From positions 1-64,000 of the forward strand of contig RQSC01000006.1 of assembly GCA_013416795.1 (NCBI GenBank): a stretch of 64,000 nt of DNA. Reading direction: 5' to 3'. The translations under genes and the position numbers were made by a program. Of this stretch, positions 1 through 10,500 are shown piece after piece. The notes under the pieces were generated by a model. That model was not told the DNA's origin. It was given only the letters and a program-made list of their open reading frames with translations, and made no database searches. The DNA is from Prasinococcaceae sp. CCMP 1430 (lineage: Eukaryota; Prasinodermophyta; Palmophyllophyceae; Prasinococcales; Prasinococcaceae). Position 1 is the first letter of the stretch, and every line of letters starts with the position of its first letter.

Positions 1-479
1 CGTCGTCGCGCGCGCGCGCCCGCACACACCCTCGCGCGGACCCGCCCGGAGGTGCGCGCGCGCGCCGCTCATCGGCCGCCGGCCGGACCCCGATTCTGTT
101 AGTTATTTTTTGGCGCGCCGCCGCGTCGCCATTTCACGACCGCGAATTGCCCCCCTTCGACCCGCCTTGCGAATGCGAAAGAGTGTCAGCATCGAATGCG
201 ACGGAAGGGCATTTGGACGCTCGAGCGGCGGCAATTGGCGCGCGGCGGATCGGGCGTGTGGCGCGCACACGCACGCGTGGCGCGCACACGCCCGGCGGGG
301 AGGGGCGCGCGCGCGCGGCGAATTCTCCGCGCCGGGGGTTCGGGCGAGGCCGAGAAGGAAGGCGCGGGGGCGGGAAGCCGCGGAAAGATATCCCCGAATT
401 GGAATCTCGCCGTGGATTTGCAGCGGGTGCGCCGCAGGGGGGGAAAGCGCGCCGGATGTGGGCGCGGGAGTGCGCACTC
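1..479. other. GC-rich stretch without a supported gene
   Basis: Very GC-rich sequence dominated by CG and GCGC runs. Open frames exist on both strands but are arginine/alanine/proline-rich, as expected of random GC-rich DNA. An AT-richer island near 94-115 and another near 385-415 could be promoter DNA for a gene off the left edge. Nothing else is recognisable. Confidence 0.5.
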
Positions 480-484
480 GCTGG

Positions 485-697
485 TGCAGGCGCAGTGGGA
501 GGGGGGAAGGGAGTCGAGGTAGGCAACCACCGCCTTGCCGTCGCCCACAGTGAGCAGAGCCGCATCGAGGACGCAGTTGACGTCGGCGATCTTGTTGAAG
601 AGGTCGTCGCCAAGCGCCTCCTTGCGGGCAGCGGTGAGCCTGTCACGGTGGACGTGCATGCGCAGCTTGCGCTGCTGGGACTTGGCGAGCGCGACCA
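485..697 (-). CDS. Probable internal exon of an unrecognised gene
   Basis: On the minus strand one frame reads as ordinary protein with GC-ending codons, including the stretches LAKSQQRKLRMHVHRDRL and DDLFNKIADVNCVLDAAL. It then degrades into proline/arginine-rich sequence to the left. There is no ATG at its right edge; an AG acceptor-like site near 698 would fit an exon start. No family is recognised. It could be the last part of the gene that lies to its right, or a separate gene. Boundaries are approximate. Confidence 0.35.
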
Positions 698-764
698 CTT
701 TGGCGTGGTACTAACTATATTTGGGCTTTATCGTGGTGGCGACATCCAGCTGCGAGCACCGCGG

Positions 765-980
765 TCAGTCGTTATCATCGTTGTGTCCGTCGACGTCGTA
801 CTCGCTGTCGCTCTCCTCGACGTATTCGTCGACGTATTCGTCGACACCCGAGTCGTACTCGCTGTCGCTCTCCTTGACGTATTCGTCGACGTCGTACTCG
901 CTGTCGTCGCCCCCGATGCCGTGATCGCCGCCGCCTCGCCCGGACCTGCCATGCGTGGCAGCCTCCATGCGCATGCCCAT
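765..980 (-). CDS. Short acidic repeat protein or 3' exon
   Basis: An open frame of about 71 codons from ATG 980 to TGA 765. The C-terminal half is an acidic repeat built from DSEYDVDEYV, SEYDSGVDEYV and SEYDVDG units, matched by a DNA tandem repeat at about 785-905. The frame stays open upstream to about 1079 with a plausible sequence (EEQDSYLDDDIFGG), so it may be the end of a spliced gene. It lies 3' of the ankyrin gene on the same strand. A splice linking the two was tried, but the phases do not match. Function unknown. Confidence 0.35.
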   Translation of the reverse strand: MGMRMEAATHGRSGRGGGDHGIGGDDSEYDVDEYVKESDSEYDSGVDEYVDEYVEESDSEYDVDGHNDDND

Positions 981-1091
981 GCCGCCGAAGATGTCGTCGT
1001 CCAAGTAGCTGTCCTGCTCTTCCGGAAAGTCGTTGTCAGGATGATTTTTCAGTCGTCCGAGTCGTACTCCGAGCGGCACTCCTCTTCCCGC

Positions 1092-2672
1092 TCACTCGTC
1101 ATTCGACTCATCGTACGGCAGCGGCGGCTGCGCGGCGCGCAGCAGGGCGACGACCTCGGCGTTGGGGCGTCTCGGCGTCTCGGCGATCTTGAGTGCCGTC
1201 AGGCCGGCATCCGTAGCAATGGTGACGTCGGCGCCCGCCTTGAGCAACGCTCGGACGCTGTCTGCGTGGCGTCCACGGGCCGCGAACATGAGCGCAGTCC
1301 AGCCGGCACGTGTGGTCTTGTCCGCGTCGGCGCGTGTGTCGAGCAGCGTCTTGACGCAGTCTGCGCTGCCATTTTTGGCCGCGAGCATCAGCGCAGTCCA
1401 TCCGTCCTCCTCGGCCTGTTCCGCGTCGGCGCCTGCGTCGAGCAACGCCTTGACGCAGTCAGTGAAGCCTTTGTCGGCCGCGAGCGTCAGCGCAGTCCAT
1501 CCGTCGTGGCCGCTAGCATGGCCCGCATCGGCGCCTGCGTCGAGCAGCGTCTTGACGCAGTCTGCGCTGCCATTTTGGGCCGCGAACATCAGCGCAGTCC
1601 AGCCATCACGCTTGGTCTTGTCCGTGTCGGCGCCTGCGTCGAGCAGCGTCTTGACGCAGTCAGTGAAGCCCTTGTCGGCCGCGATCATCAGCGCAGTCCT
1701 GCCATCGGTCCTGGTCTTGCCCGCGTCGGCGCCCGCCCCGAGCAACGTCTTGACGCAGTCAGTGAAGCCTTTGTCGGCCGCGAGCATCAGCGCAGTCCAG
1801 CCACCACGCTCGGCCTTGTCCGCGTCGGCGCCTGCGGCGAGCAGCGTCTTGACGCAGTCAGTGCGGCCATTTTGGGCCGCGAACATCAGCGCAGTCCAGC
1901 CAAAAAGGGTGGTCTTGTCCGCGTCGGCGCCCGCGTCGACCAATGTCTTGACGCAGTGGTCGTCGCCGAGTTCCACTGCCAAAATCAAGGCAGTCTTGCT
2001 GTCGTTGTCCACCTTGTTGGCGTCGGCGCCCGCCTCGAGCAGCAGCCGGAGGCAATCCGTACCTTCGCCAGAACCTACTACTGCCCATAACAACGGAGTC
2101 CAGCCTTTGCCGTCTGCTTGTTCCGTGTCGGCGCCCGCCTCAAGCAACAGCCGGAGGCGGTCGATGTCGCCAGCTCTGGCTGCGCGCGAGGTCGCGGGCA
2201 AGCCCAACGCGTCCATCGCGGCGAGCTCGCCCTCCGCCCGCGCCTCGCGCACGGCGGCAGCGCTGACACCCATCACCTGCGCCACCAGGAGCAGCGCCCG
2301 GCGCGCACGCTCGGCAGGCGCGGCGCGAGGGCCGTCGGCGCCGCTGCAGCCGTCCAAAGAGCCGCCGATGCGATGGCCGCTGCTTTTGCCTGCTGCACCG
2401 GCTCGGCGGCACTGGCGCCCGTCTTGCTCCCGCGGACACAGATACCTGCGACGATAGCGAGAACGCTCTCGCAGCCAAAAAAAGGCATTTGCCCGACTTA
2501 TGACTTCCTTCCGTATCGCGTCGCGATCCTCTTGCGCCTTGCGTAAGGCCGTAGTGTTGACGCTCACCGCTTGCACGGCCAGCAGCAGCACCTGGCGCGC
2601 GCTCTTCGCCGAAGCGAATACCGAGGGCCGCGGGTCGCCGCCGGCGCCGCTGCCGCTGCTGCCGCCCGCGGC
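1092..2672 (-). CDS. Ankyrin-repeat protein, 5' end lost at assembly join
   Basis: At least 499 residues. The C-terminal two thirds are about ten tandem ankyrin repeats of 33-34 residues with the GWTALMFAA...DCVKTLLDAGADA pattern, also visible as a roughly 100-bp DNA periodicity from 1200 to 2150. Ankyrin repeats are protein-binding scaffolds; the partner cannot be inferred. N-terminal to the repeats are two copies of a short helical motif (ARQVLLLAVQAVSV and ARRALLLVAQVMGVS), also present in the ankyrin-type protein at 46.4-47.1 kb. No ATG precedes the first copy; the frame runs open toward the single N at 2673, so the start is missing. The stop is TGA at 1092-1094. Near-identical repeats suggest recent expansion. 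Confidence 0.85.
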   Translation of the reverse strand, partial: AAGGSSGSGAGGDPRPSVFASAKSARQVLLLAVQAVSVNTTALRKAQEDRDAIRKEVISRANAFFWLRERSRYRRRYLCPREQDGRQCRRAGAAGKSSGHRIGGSLDGCSGADGPRAAPAERARRALLLVAQVMGVSAAAVREARAEGELAAMDALGLPATSRAARAGDIDRLRLLLEAGADTEQADGKGWTPLLWAVVGSGEGTDCLRLLLEAGADANKVDNDSKTALILAVELGDDHCVKTLVDAGADADKTTLFGWTALMFAAQNGRTDCVKTLLAAGADADKAERGGWTALMLAADKGFTDCVKTLLGAGADAGKTRTDGRTALMIAADKGFTDCVKTLLDAGADTDKTKRDGWTALMFAAQNGSADCVKTLLDAGADAGHASGHDGWTALTLAADKGFTDCVKALLDAGADAEQAEEDGWTALMLAAKNGSADCVKTLLDTRADADKTTRAGWTALMFAARGRHADSVRALLKAGADVTIATDAGLTALKIAETPRRPNAEVVALLRAAQPPLPYDESNDE

Positions 2673-2673
2673 N
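2673..2673. other. Single-N assembly join
   Basis: One N separates the 5' end of the ankyrin gene (minus) from the 5' end of the fatty acid hydroxylase (plus). Both genes lack a start codon at the join, so the real gap is larger than one base. Confidence 0.9.
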
Positions 2674-2804
2674 TCGCGGCGCGGGCGGGCCGCGCGAGCG
2701 CCGCCGCCGCGCGGCGCGGGCTTGCCCTACGGAGCTGACACGGATGCGCTCGTCTTCCTCCCCAACGCGCGCCCCACCCTCTCGCCCGCGGCGCGGTCCC
2801 TCAG

Positions 2805-3576
2805 GTGCTCGTGCTGGGCGGCATGGAGTTGCTGAGCTTCCTTGTGAATTTGCTTTTCGGCGGGTGGAAGAGCATCCCCGTCCGCGGCCGGCACCTGGAT
2901 GAGCTCTCGCCCAAGGACAAGGCATTCGTAGCGATCAACCGCCTGACGACGCTGGCGTTCATGCGCGCCTACGTGATTGGCGTGGCCGCGTCGTGCGAGC
3001 TCGGGCCGCTCACGCTTCGCAATACGGTGATCGCACTCCCCGCGCTCTACGCCGTGTACGACCTGTTCTACTCGCTCTTCCACCGCGCCCTGCACTTGCG
3101 CGCGGTGTACCCGTGGGTGCACAAGCACCACCACAGGCAGCTGGCGCCATCCAGGGGGAACACGGACGCGGTCAACGTGCACCCGGTGAGGAGGCGCTCC
3201 TGGCCGCGTGCCAACGCGAGCGCGAGCGCGAGCGCGCTCCCAAGTACCCGCTGCCCTCCCGCTGACCCAGTCTCCTGCACGCCCTCGGCAGTTCGAATTC
3301 GTGATGGGCGAGTACAACCACCTGCTCGCCGTGACGCTCGTGCCGGGCGTGCACGCGGTGACCGCCGCGGTTTTCATCATCCTCGGGGGCGTGCTCGCGA
3401 GCCTGAATCACACGCGCCACGACGTGCGCGTTGAGCCCGGCGTGTACGCGGTCAATGTGCACGACGTCCACCACCGCGTGCCCATGAGCAACTACGGCCA
3501 GTACACCATGCTCTGGGACCGGGTCATGGGCACGTACATACCGTACACCGAGCCGCCCGCCAAGAAAAAGATGTGA
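2805..3576 (+). CDS. Fatty acid hydroxylase / sterol desaturase family protein, 5' partial
   Basis: Exons 2805-3185 and 3292-3576, with a 106-bp GT-AG intron in phase 0 that restores HP-FEF. The first exon shown follows an AG acceptor at 2804, so the true start exon is missing at the join. The protein is an ER-type di-iron membrane enzyme of the FA_hydroxylase superfamily (C5-sterol desaturase, CER1 and C4-methyl oxidase relatives). The histidine boxes are visible: HRALH (HxxxH), HKHHH (HxxHH) and HDVHH (HxxHH). Hydrophobic segments separate them. The C-terminus is lysine-rich (PAKKKM), which could be a di-lysine-like ER retrieval signal, though not in canonical position. The substrate (sterol or fatty acid) cannot be told. 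A TGTAC palindrome lies about 20 bp after the stop. Confidence 0.85.
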
Positions 3577-3832
3577 CCATAATGATTTTTTGACATACGT
3601 ACTGTACGTACTGCCTGTGCGCGCGCATGGCTCGTTTTCATCAGTCGAGGTTGGCCGCGGGCACGCGTGCATGCGCGCGCCACACGCGGCGCGCATGCGT
3701 GTCTGCGTGCGGTGATGGCGTAGCACTGCTGTTACGGGCGGCGCCTTTTTGCTGTGGCACCGCTTCTGCGCGAGCTCGCAGTCTGCCTTGGTCTGCGGGG
3801 GGGGCGGGGAGAAGAGCACCACGGACGGATTG
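3577..3832. other. Convergent 3' intergenic region
   Basis: This lies between the stops of the hydroxylase (plus) and the coiled-coil gene (minus). It holds an AT-richer stretch with the palindromic CGTACTGTACGTAC near 3598 and otherwise CG-alternating DNA. No gene seen. Confidence 0.6.
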
Positions 3833-6800
3833 CTACGTCTGAGTGTAGATGGGGTTGGCCATGCTCGACCAGCTCGGCGAGGGCACGCCGGTGGACGCCC
3901 CGCTCGCGCTCGTACTGTGCGTGGGCGCCCCGCCGTAAGAGGACGAGTTCGTCGGGCTCTCGATGTCAGCCAGACGCCTCTCGCCCTTCTCAAGCATGCT
4001 CTCCAGCGAGGCGAGCTGCTGCTCGATGGCAGTGAGCGTCGCAGCCTCGAGGCCTGGCACCGTGGGCTGGTCGGCGTCAACGTCCACAAGTGGCAGCGCA
4101 CTAAGGCTGGTCGACATCATCTCGGCCTTGAGCGCGCGCTCCTCTGCGAACTTGCGCGCCATGTTGGCGGCGTCGACCTCGCGGCGCAGTGCCTCCCGCT
4201 CCGCGCGCAGCCGATCCGACTCTGCGCCCGTGAGCATCTTGCCCCCCTGCGAGGAACCGCCAGCGCGCGTGGCCTCATCGAGCTGTCTTCGCAGCTCTTC
4301 GGCGTCCACGCGCAGCCGCGCGGCCTCGCGTTCGGCAGCGGCTGCGCGCATGCCTCGCGCCTCGGCGTCCGCAATGCGCTCCTCGATGGCGTCGTTCCAC
4401 ACGGACGCGCTGCCAGACGCGCCCGCCCGCTCGGACTGCAGGGAGGCCAGGGCGGCGGACGCCGCGCGCCGCGCAGCTTCGGCAGCCTCCGCGCGCTCGC
4501 GCTCGCGTCTTGCCTCCTCTGCGGCATCACGGGCGCCCACAAGCGCGCGATCGCGCGCCACCGTTGCAGCCTCGCAACGCTCGCGCTGGAGGGCGGCGTC
4601 CGCGAGCGCCTCCTCGCGCTGCGCAATGAGCAGGGCGGAATCGCGTCGGGACACGCCCGGCGACCCCGATGCCTCCTGTGTGCTGAGGCTCAAGCTCGCC
4701 TCCGCCGCAGCAGCTGATCTGGACGCCGCGAGGGCTTCTGCCTGCGCGCGAGCTACCTTCGCCGCCGCCAGCTCGGCCGCCATGGCCTCAATACGCATCT
4801 CAGCCTCAGTGGCCGCGACGGCCATCGCGTCCTTGGCCTGCGCCTCAACGAGTGCCGCGCGGCGCGCCTCGTCGAGCTGCTGGCGCAGGCGCTCGGCCAC
4901 GCCGCGCTGCTCGTTTGCCTCGGCAAGCGCAGCGCGCGCGCGCTGGCTCTCCGCCTCGGCGCTTGCGGAGCTGTTGCCGAGTGCGAGCGACGCCTCGCGC
5001 GCCGCCGCCGCTGCGTCGGTGCGCGCGGCGGCTGCCGCAAGTGCGGCTCGCGCGTCCGACGCGCGCACTGCCTCCTCGGCGGCCTCAAGCTTGGCACGCA
5101 ACGACGCAAGCTCAGACTCAGCCGTGTCGCGCTTTGCCTGAGCCTGCGCGGCACTCTGGCGGGCCGACGTGGCCTCGTCCTCGAGCGCGCGGGCGCGCGC
5201 GGCGGCGTTGTCCGCCTCAGTGCGCGCAGAGCGCAGCGCCTCGTCAGATGCCTGCCTGGCCGCCTGAGCGGTGCGTGCGGCCTCCGCGGAGGCGCCACCC
5301 GAGCGCTTGAGCACCTCAAGCTCTGCCTGCAGCCCGTTGAGCTCCGATGCCTTGGTGGCGAGCGTCAGTGTGGCCTTTGCTGCCTCGCTCTCGGCCTCGG
5401 CGCGCGCCTTGCTTGCATTGGCCACGCGCTGCGCCGCCTCCGCCTCGGCCACCTCGATGCGTCGCTCCAGCGAGTCACGCTCAGACTTAAGCTCGCTGCA
5501 CAAGGCTCTCGCTACCTCGAGTTCGCGCTCGACATCGACGGTGCGAGCGCGCTCAGCGGCAGTCTGAGCGGTCGCCTCGCGCCCTGCGGTCATGGCACGG
5601 TCCAAGCGCGTCTCTGATGCCTGCAGCTGCAAGCGGAGCGCGTCGGTTTCGGCCTTAGCATCGGCAACGCCTTGCGCGGAACGCCCCTCGGCCTTTGCGC
5701 GCTCCCTTCTAGTATCTGCGAGGAGTGCCTCGTGCTCGCGATCAAGGGCCTCGATCTCGCGAGCGAGCGCCTCCGCGCGCGCCTCGGCCATGACGACGCG
5801 CTCCTCCGCTGCCTGCACCTCGGTTAGACGCTGTTGCCGCGCGCGATCGAGATCCTTCGCCGCGGCATCGCGTGCTCGCGCCGATGCGGCAGCACTGCTC
5901 TCCGCAGCCTCCATGAGCGCGCGCACCTCCCTTTTGGCCTCCTCAAGCTTCACCGACACCTCGCGCAGTTGCCTCGCCGACTCCATGCCCTGGCGTTCGG
6001 CGGCCGCGCGCGCCGCGTCGGCCTGCCTGACCCGTGCGCGCCAGCCGTTCTCGTGATTCTCGCGAGCCTTGAGCGCCGAAAGCTCGCGATCCCCGTTGAT
6101 TGCCGCCGCGACGGCGCGCTCCGCGCGCTCGGCCTCGAGTGTTGCCGAGAGCTGCTTGCAGCGCAGCTGCAGCTCCTCCACCTCGCCCCCTGCTGAGACG
6201 ACGAGGTCCTGCCGCTCGTTGCGCTCAGTCGCGATTGCGCGCTCGGCGTCTTCGGCGCGCGCGAGAGCTTCTTCCGCCCGCTCCTCTGCTTCGCCGAGCA
6301 GCCGCGTGAGCATTTCGCGTTCCTCCTCTAGCAGCGCGAGCGACTCGTGCGTCGCCGCCTCGGCCGCGTCTGCCCCCGCGCGCTTGCCGGGAGAGACCGG
6401 TGCGTGCAGCGCGGGAGACGCCCCGACACCCATCGTCTCCTGCCGCTCGATGAGCTCCTGCATGGCCCCCACGCAGCGCTCGAGGTTGCTGAGCACCTCC
6501 CCCGGGGTGTCGTACGGCTCCTCGCTGGTGCCAGCGCGCACAGGCGTGCGGGCGCGCACGGGCGTGTGGGGTTCGTCGTACGTTGGCGCGGCGGTACCCG
6601 CGTCTGCTCCCGCTCCGCTGATGAGACCCATCATGCGAACCCCGCCGTAGCGCACGGCGAACTCGGCGAGGGCCAACGCAGCGAGCACGGCGCGATAGAG
6701 CGGCGTGCCTGCCGCGAGCGCCATGGACAGCGCCATCCCCGCCGCCTGCCCGCCCGGCATCACCTTCTCGAGCGCCGCAGCGCTCGCGAGCACTGCCACA

Positions 6801-6901
6801 TCGTCACCCACCTGAGGCGCCGCCACCGCCGCCGCCGCTGCCACGCCCTCGGAAGGCGCGGGCGCAGGCGCATCCGAGCCCTCGTCTTTGGTCACCGCCA
6901 T
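3833..6901 (-). CDS. Large alanine-rich coiled-coil protein
   Basis: A single open frame of 1,022 residues from ATG 6901 (MAVTKDEGSD) to TAG 3833. The frame extends further upstream but only through a GTG and low-quality arginine-rich sequence, so the ATG is preferred. The N-terminal ~60-110 residues are hydrophobic and alanine/glycine-rich and could be a membrane hairpin. Residues ~120-180 are proline/threonine-rich. From ~190 to ~950 the sequence is an almost unbroken E/A/R/L coiled coil (repeated LEAERAER-like heptads), interrupted by a serine-rich break near residue 700. The layout resembles golgin-, SMC- or filament-like tethers, but no family signature is seen. Divergent from the flavin oxidase gene at 7.5 kb, with a promoter between them. 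Confidence 0.75.
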   Translation of the reverse strand: MAVTKDEGSDAPAPAPSEGVAAAAAVAAPQVGDDVAVLASAAALEKVMPGGQAAGMALSMALAAGTPLYRAVLAALALAEFAVRYGGVRMMGLISGAGADAGTAAPTYDEPHTPVRARTPVRAGTSEEPYDTPGEVLSNLERCVGAMQELIERQETMGVGASPALHAPVSPGKRAGADAAEAATHESLALLEEEREMLTRLLGEAEERAEEALARAEDAERAIATERNERQDLVVSAGGEVEELQLRCKQLSATLEAERAERAVAAAINGDRELSALKARENHENGWRARVRQADAARAAAERQGMESARQLREVSVKLEEAKREVRALMEAAESSAAASARARDAAAKDLDRARQQRLTEVQAAEERVVMAEARAEALAREIEALDREHEALLADTRRERAKAEGRSAQGVADAKAETDALRLQLQASETRLDRAMTAGREATAQTAAERARTVDVERELEVARALCSELKSERDSLERRIEVAEAEAAQRVANASKARAEAESEAAKATLTLATKASELNGLQAELEVLKRSGGASAEAARTAQAARQASDEALRSARTEADNAAARARALEDEATSARQSAAQAQAKRDTAESELASLRAKLEAAEEAVRASDARAALAAAAARTDAAAAAREASLALGNSSASAEAESQRARAALAEANEQRGVAERLRQQLDEARRAALVEAQAKDAMAVAATEAEMRIEAMAAELAAAKVARAQAEALAASRSAAAAEASLSLSTQEASGSPGVSRRDSALLIAQREEALADAALQRERCEAATVARDRALVGARDAAEEARRERERAEAAEAARRAASAALASLQSERAGASGSASVWNDAIEERIADAEARGMRAAAAEREAARLRVDAEELRRQLDEATRAGGSSQGGKMLTGAESDRLRAEREALRREVDAANMARKFAEERALKAEMMSTSLSALPLVDVDADQPTVPGLEAATLTAIEQQLASLESMLEKGERRLADIESPTNSSSYGGAPTHSTSASGASTGVPSPSWSSMANPIYTQT

Positions 6902-7445
6902 GGCGCTGAGCCGCGGTAATCTCACCTCCCGTCGCCCCACACACACCACTCCTACCCCCCCCCCGCCCTGCCCGGGCGCGCCGCTCTGCGGGCGCGCACT
7001 GGAGCGCACGCGCGCGCTGCCGCCCTCGCGCTCGAAACGACCTCTCTTCCGCTGCGGCACAAAAAAGCCGGTTGAATTGATTTTGACCTGCGGCGGTTCC
7101 CCGAGCGGGAAACCCGAAAACGGGCTCTCCCGCCGTTGCCGCGGCGCAGTCAGTCAAAATGCACCTGTTACGTCATAAAGTACTGCGAATTGTGTGTAAT
7201 GTAACCACGGGCGACTTTGCATGCGCGCGACGCCCAGGACGCGCAGCCGTTCCCCGAGCGCGCGCGCGGGCGCGCGCCACGCGTCGCGCTGCGACGGCGG
7301 TGCAGTCGAGCTCCCCTGTGCCACACACGCGCCCCCCCCCCCCTGTCGGCGCGGGGGGGCGAAGGGAGGAAGGGGGTGCGGGGAGAGAGGTAGAGGTAGG
7401 GACGAGGCTTCGGCGCGCGCGCGTGCGCTGCGCGCGCGCGCCGCG
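6902..7445. promoter_or_regulatory. Divergent promoter between coiled-coil and flavin oxidase genes
   Basis: An intergenic region between two head-to-head genes. An AT-richer island at about 7055-7215 carries a GCGGGAAA E2F-like site at 7105-7112, the 12-mer AACCCGAAAACG at 7111-7122 (repeated upstream of the RRM gene at 39062) and a TTACGTCATAA CRE/bZIP-like site at 7168-7178. These are sequence matches only; no function is shown. The right part is C- and G-run rich. Confidence 0.45.
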
Positions 7446-7507
7446 ATGGGTGGCGATGGCGGGCGCGGAGGCGCGCGGCGAGCGCCGCGCGGCGGGGCGC
7501 GGCGGCG

Positions 7508-10500
7508 GTGGGGTGCGCGCGCGCGGTGTGCACGGCGCTGGTGCTGCTCGCGGCTGCGCTCGCAGCAGCCGCTGCGGGGACGCTGGCTGCGGACTGGCTG
7601 CGCGCGTCGCTCGCACCCGGCACGCCAAGAGCGCGGCGTGCCGTGGCGATCACACCGCGCGCAGTGACGAGCATGCCGCGCGCGGCAGGAGCAGCCGACG
7701 CCCACGTGCTGTGGGCAGGTACAGGAATGAGTGAGGGCGTCGACGTATTCGATGCCACCGGGGCCAGTGCGGGCGTCCCCACTGGTGTCGATGCCGACCA
7801 CCGAGGCGCCCTACTCGGGCCCGGAGGCGCTACCCAAGCCTTGGAAGCCAATGCGCACGGCAACTCCCTGGAGGCGCACGCCACAGCATGGACGGCCCTG
7901 CCCTCGATTGGCCCACTCGCACAAGAGTGGTCATTAAACGCGACCGATGCGCGCGCCCTGTGCGATGCCCTGCGCGCCGCTGCACCCGCACCCGGCGTGG
8001 TCTCGTGCGCGTACGAGGCGGGCTTTGTGAATCGTGTGCACACTTTCAACGCACGCCGCCAGGCGACGCGCCCTGCGTACGTGGTGGCGAGGCCAACAGC
8101 TCTGGGGGAGGCATCCGCGCTCATGCGCGCGCTGGCAGAAGAGGGCAGGCGCAGGCGGCGCACGCCCGGCGCCTACGATGGGCGGCTGCTCTCAATACGG
8201 AACGGCGGTCACAATCCGCGAGGAGCATCGCTCGCGCCTGTCGTCATCGACATGTCCGCAAACGCGCGCGCGCTGCTCGTGCCGGCGGCTGAGGTGCGCT
8301 CTGGCAATGGTGGGGAGGACACCGGCAGCAACAATCCGCGTCGTAGCGCCGCAGACGCAGGCGGTAGCACCAATCGTGCAAATAGCGTCGGTGATGCCGG
8401 AGATGGGCCCGTTCTGGAGGCTGGTGGTGGTTCGGTGTGGCGAGACGCGTACATAGCCATGGCGGGATCAGGGCGTGTAGTGGTCGGCGGTGGCTGCCCA
8501 GGCGTCGGCGTCGCGGGCCTCGTCGGCGGTGGGGGGATCGCGTGGCTGTCACGCGCACGCGGACTTGCCAGCGAGTCAGTATTGGCGTACGAAGTGGTGC
8601 TTCCTAACGGCACGGTCACGCGCGCGACGCCTGGCAGCGAGCTGCATCGCCGCCTAAGCGGTGGCAGCGGAGCGGGGCTTGGGCTCGTGTGGCGCCTCTG
8701 GCTGCGCACGCACGTGGCACCACCTGAGGAGAAGCTTCTCTACGCCGAGTTCGCGTGGCAGGCTAAGGGCGACGGGCTGGCGACCGTTGACCATGCTGCG
8801 GTCGCCCGGGGCGAGCACAGACAGGCGCGCACCGGGCTAATGCCATCCTCCCTGCTAGACGGCGTGGCGGCGACCGTGGAGGCGGCGTTCCTCGTCAGCA
8901 CCGCGGAGCCACGCGCGACAATAGCGATGGCGGTGTCGCGCCAGCAGTTGCTTTCGCACATCTTTTTCGGCGGCAGTGTCGCCGAGGGCACTGCGGCGTT
9001 CAACGCCACAGGCGTGAGCAGCGCATTCGCGAGAGTTGCCCGCGGCATGCGCGTGCGCACGCCGCTTGCAAAGCGAACAGGCACGGGCAGAGCTCGCCCA
9101 ATGTCCTCCATTGGCCCCGAGGACGTGCGTTCGGGCGTCGCTTACGGTGGCGGCTTGACCATCGCCCAGATCGCCAAGCGTGCTGACATGAACCAGGGGC
9201 AGGCGTGGTGGCGTTCGCTTTTCCTTGCCGGCCTGAGTGCGGATCAGCTCACCGCACACATCGTGCGGCTATCAGCATCGGCCCCTGATGATTGCGGTCT
9301 GCAGGTGGAGTTTGTCGGCGGTGCAATGGACCGCCCGCAGCACTCAATGTGGGGGCATGTTGGCGCCGAGGTTCTGCTGAGCATGCTGTGCGTGCGCGGC
9401 AGCGTGCTCAGTGGCGGCGCGGACAAGCGGCGCACGGGGAAGGCCGCGCTCTTTGGAGCCCAGGCGGCGGAGCGGTCATACGCTGCGCGCACAGAGCTGT
9501 GGATGGAGAGTGCGGCGACGTCGCTGGCGCAGCATGCCACTGGCAGGGCCTACGTGGGGTACCAGCATGACGCCGACACGCCCGAGGCGCTGTGGGGTGA
9601 GGAGGGCGCACGCGCGTTGCGTGAGCTGCGCGCTTCCTTGCAAGGCGCAGCCGAGGTGTTCGGGGATGAGCTCTCTGGCGCCAAGGGTCAAGGAGAGACC
9701 TCAGATCCCAGAGGGCACGATCCCAAGAGCGGCGAAGGGCGGGAGGTGGCGGTGGTGGTGGGTGGAACAGGCGTCGTCGGGGGGGCGACGGCCGTCGCTC
9801 TCTCTCGCTCGGGCTTACACGTGTTGGTCACCGGCTCGTCTCCGCGCAGTTGCGAGATGCATCGGGGGCGGAGCGAAAGCGGAGGCGACCGTGGTCGCGA
9901 CGGCCACAGCACGATGGACTGCGTCTTTGGTGACCTGTCAACACACCGAGGCGCAAACGCGCTCGCAGACGAAGTGGCTGCGCGTGTCGCGACGTCGGGG
10001 GGATGCCTGCGCGCGCTCGTGCTGTCAGCAGGGGCCGCACCCGCGGCGTTCACTGCAGACAACGACACGAATGCTCGCAGCACGACCTTCTCGGTGATGT
10101 ACGCTGGCCAGCTCCAACTGCTCGCGCGCTCGCTGGCGCCTTCTAATGTGCGCCAGCACATGCTCGCGTGGCCGTGGTGCGAACCCCACGAAACCAGCGG
10201 CGGCGGAGGACGCCCACATCCCTTCCCACCTCCGCGGTCGCGCGTGGTATTTGTCACGAGCGGCGCGGCCGAGGCCGCCACGACCGCGGGCGTCACGGAC
10301 TTGATTGAAGGCGCGAGCTTCGATATTCCTGCGTATGGCACCTCGATGAGCACATTGCTGGCAGAGGGTACCGGCGGGCAGGCCTATGCGGCCGCCTCGA
10401 AACTCAAGTACTTGACGGTGGCGGACGTGGCGCTTCGCTTGGCTGCCAGGGGCGGCGGAAGGTCGACCGTCGAGTTGGTCGCTGAGACGGCCGCCGGCAG

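Noticed and set aside
147-2090. Long plus-strand frame of 647 codons
   Set aside because: It is the antisense of the ankyrin repeats; its apparent repeats mirror the minus-strand ones.
1200-2150. Regular ~100-bp repeats resembling a CRISPR-like array
   Set aside because: The repeats are in frame and encode ankyrin units, with no unique spacers, in a eukaryotic gene.
3963-5141. Ser/Ala/Arg-rich plus-strand frame over the coiled-coil gene
   Set aside because: Composition is the complement of Ala/Glu/Arg heptads; the minus-strand frame is continuous and heptad-patterned.
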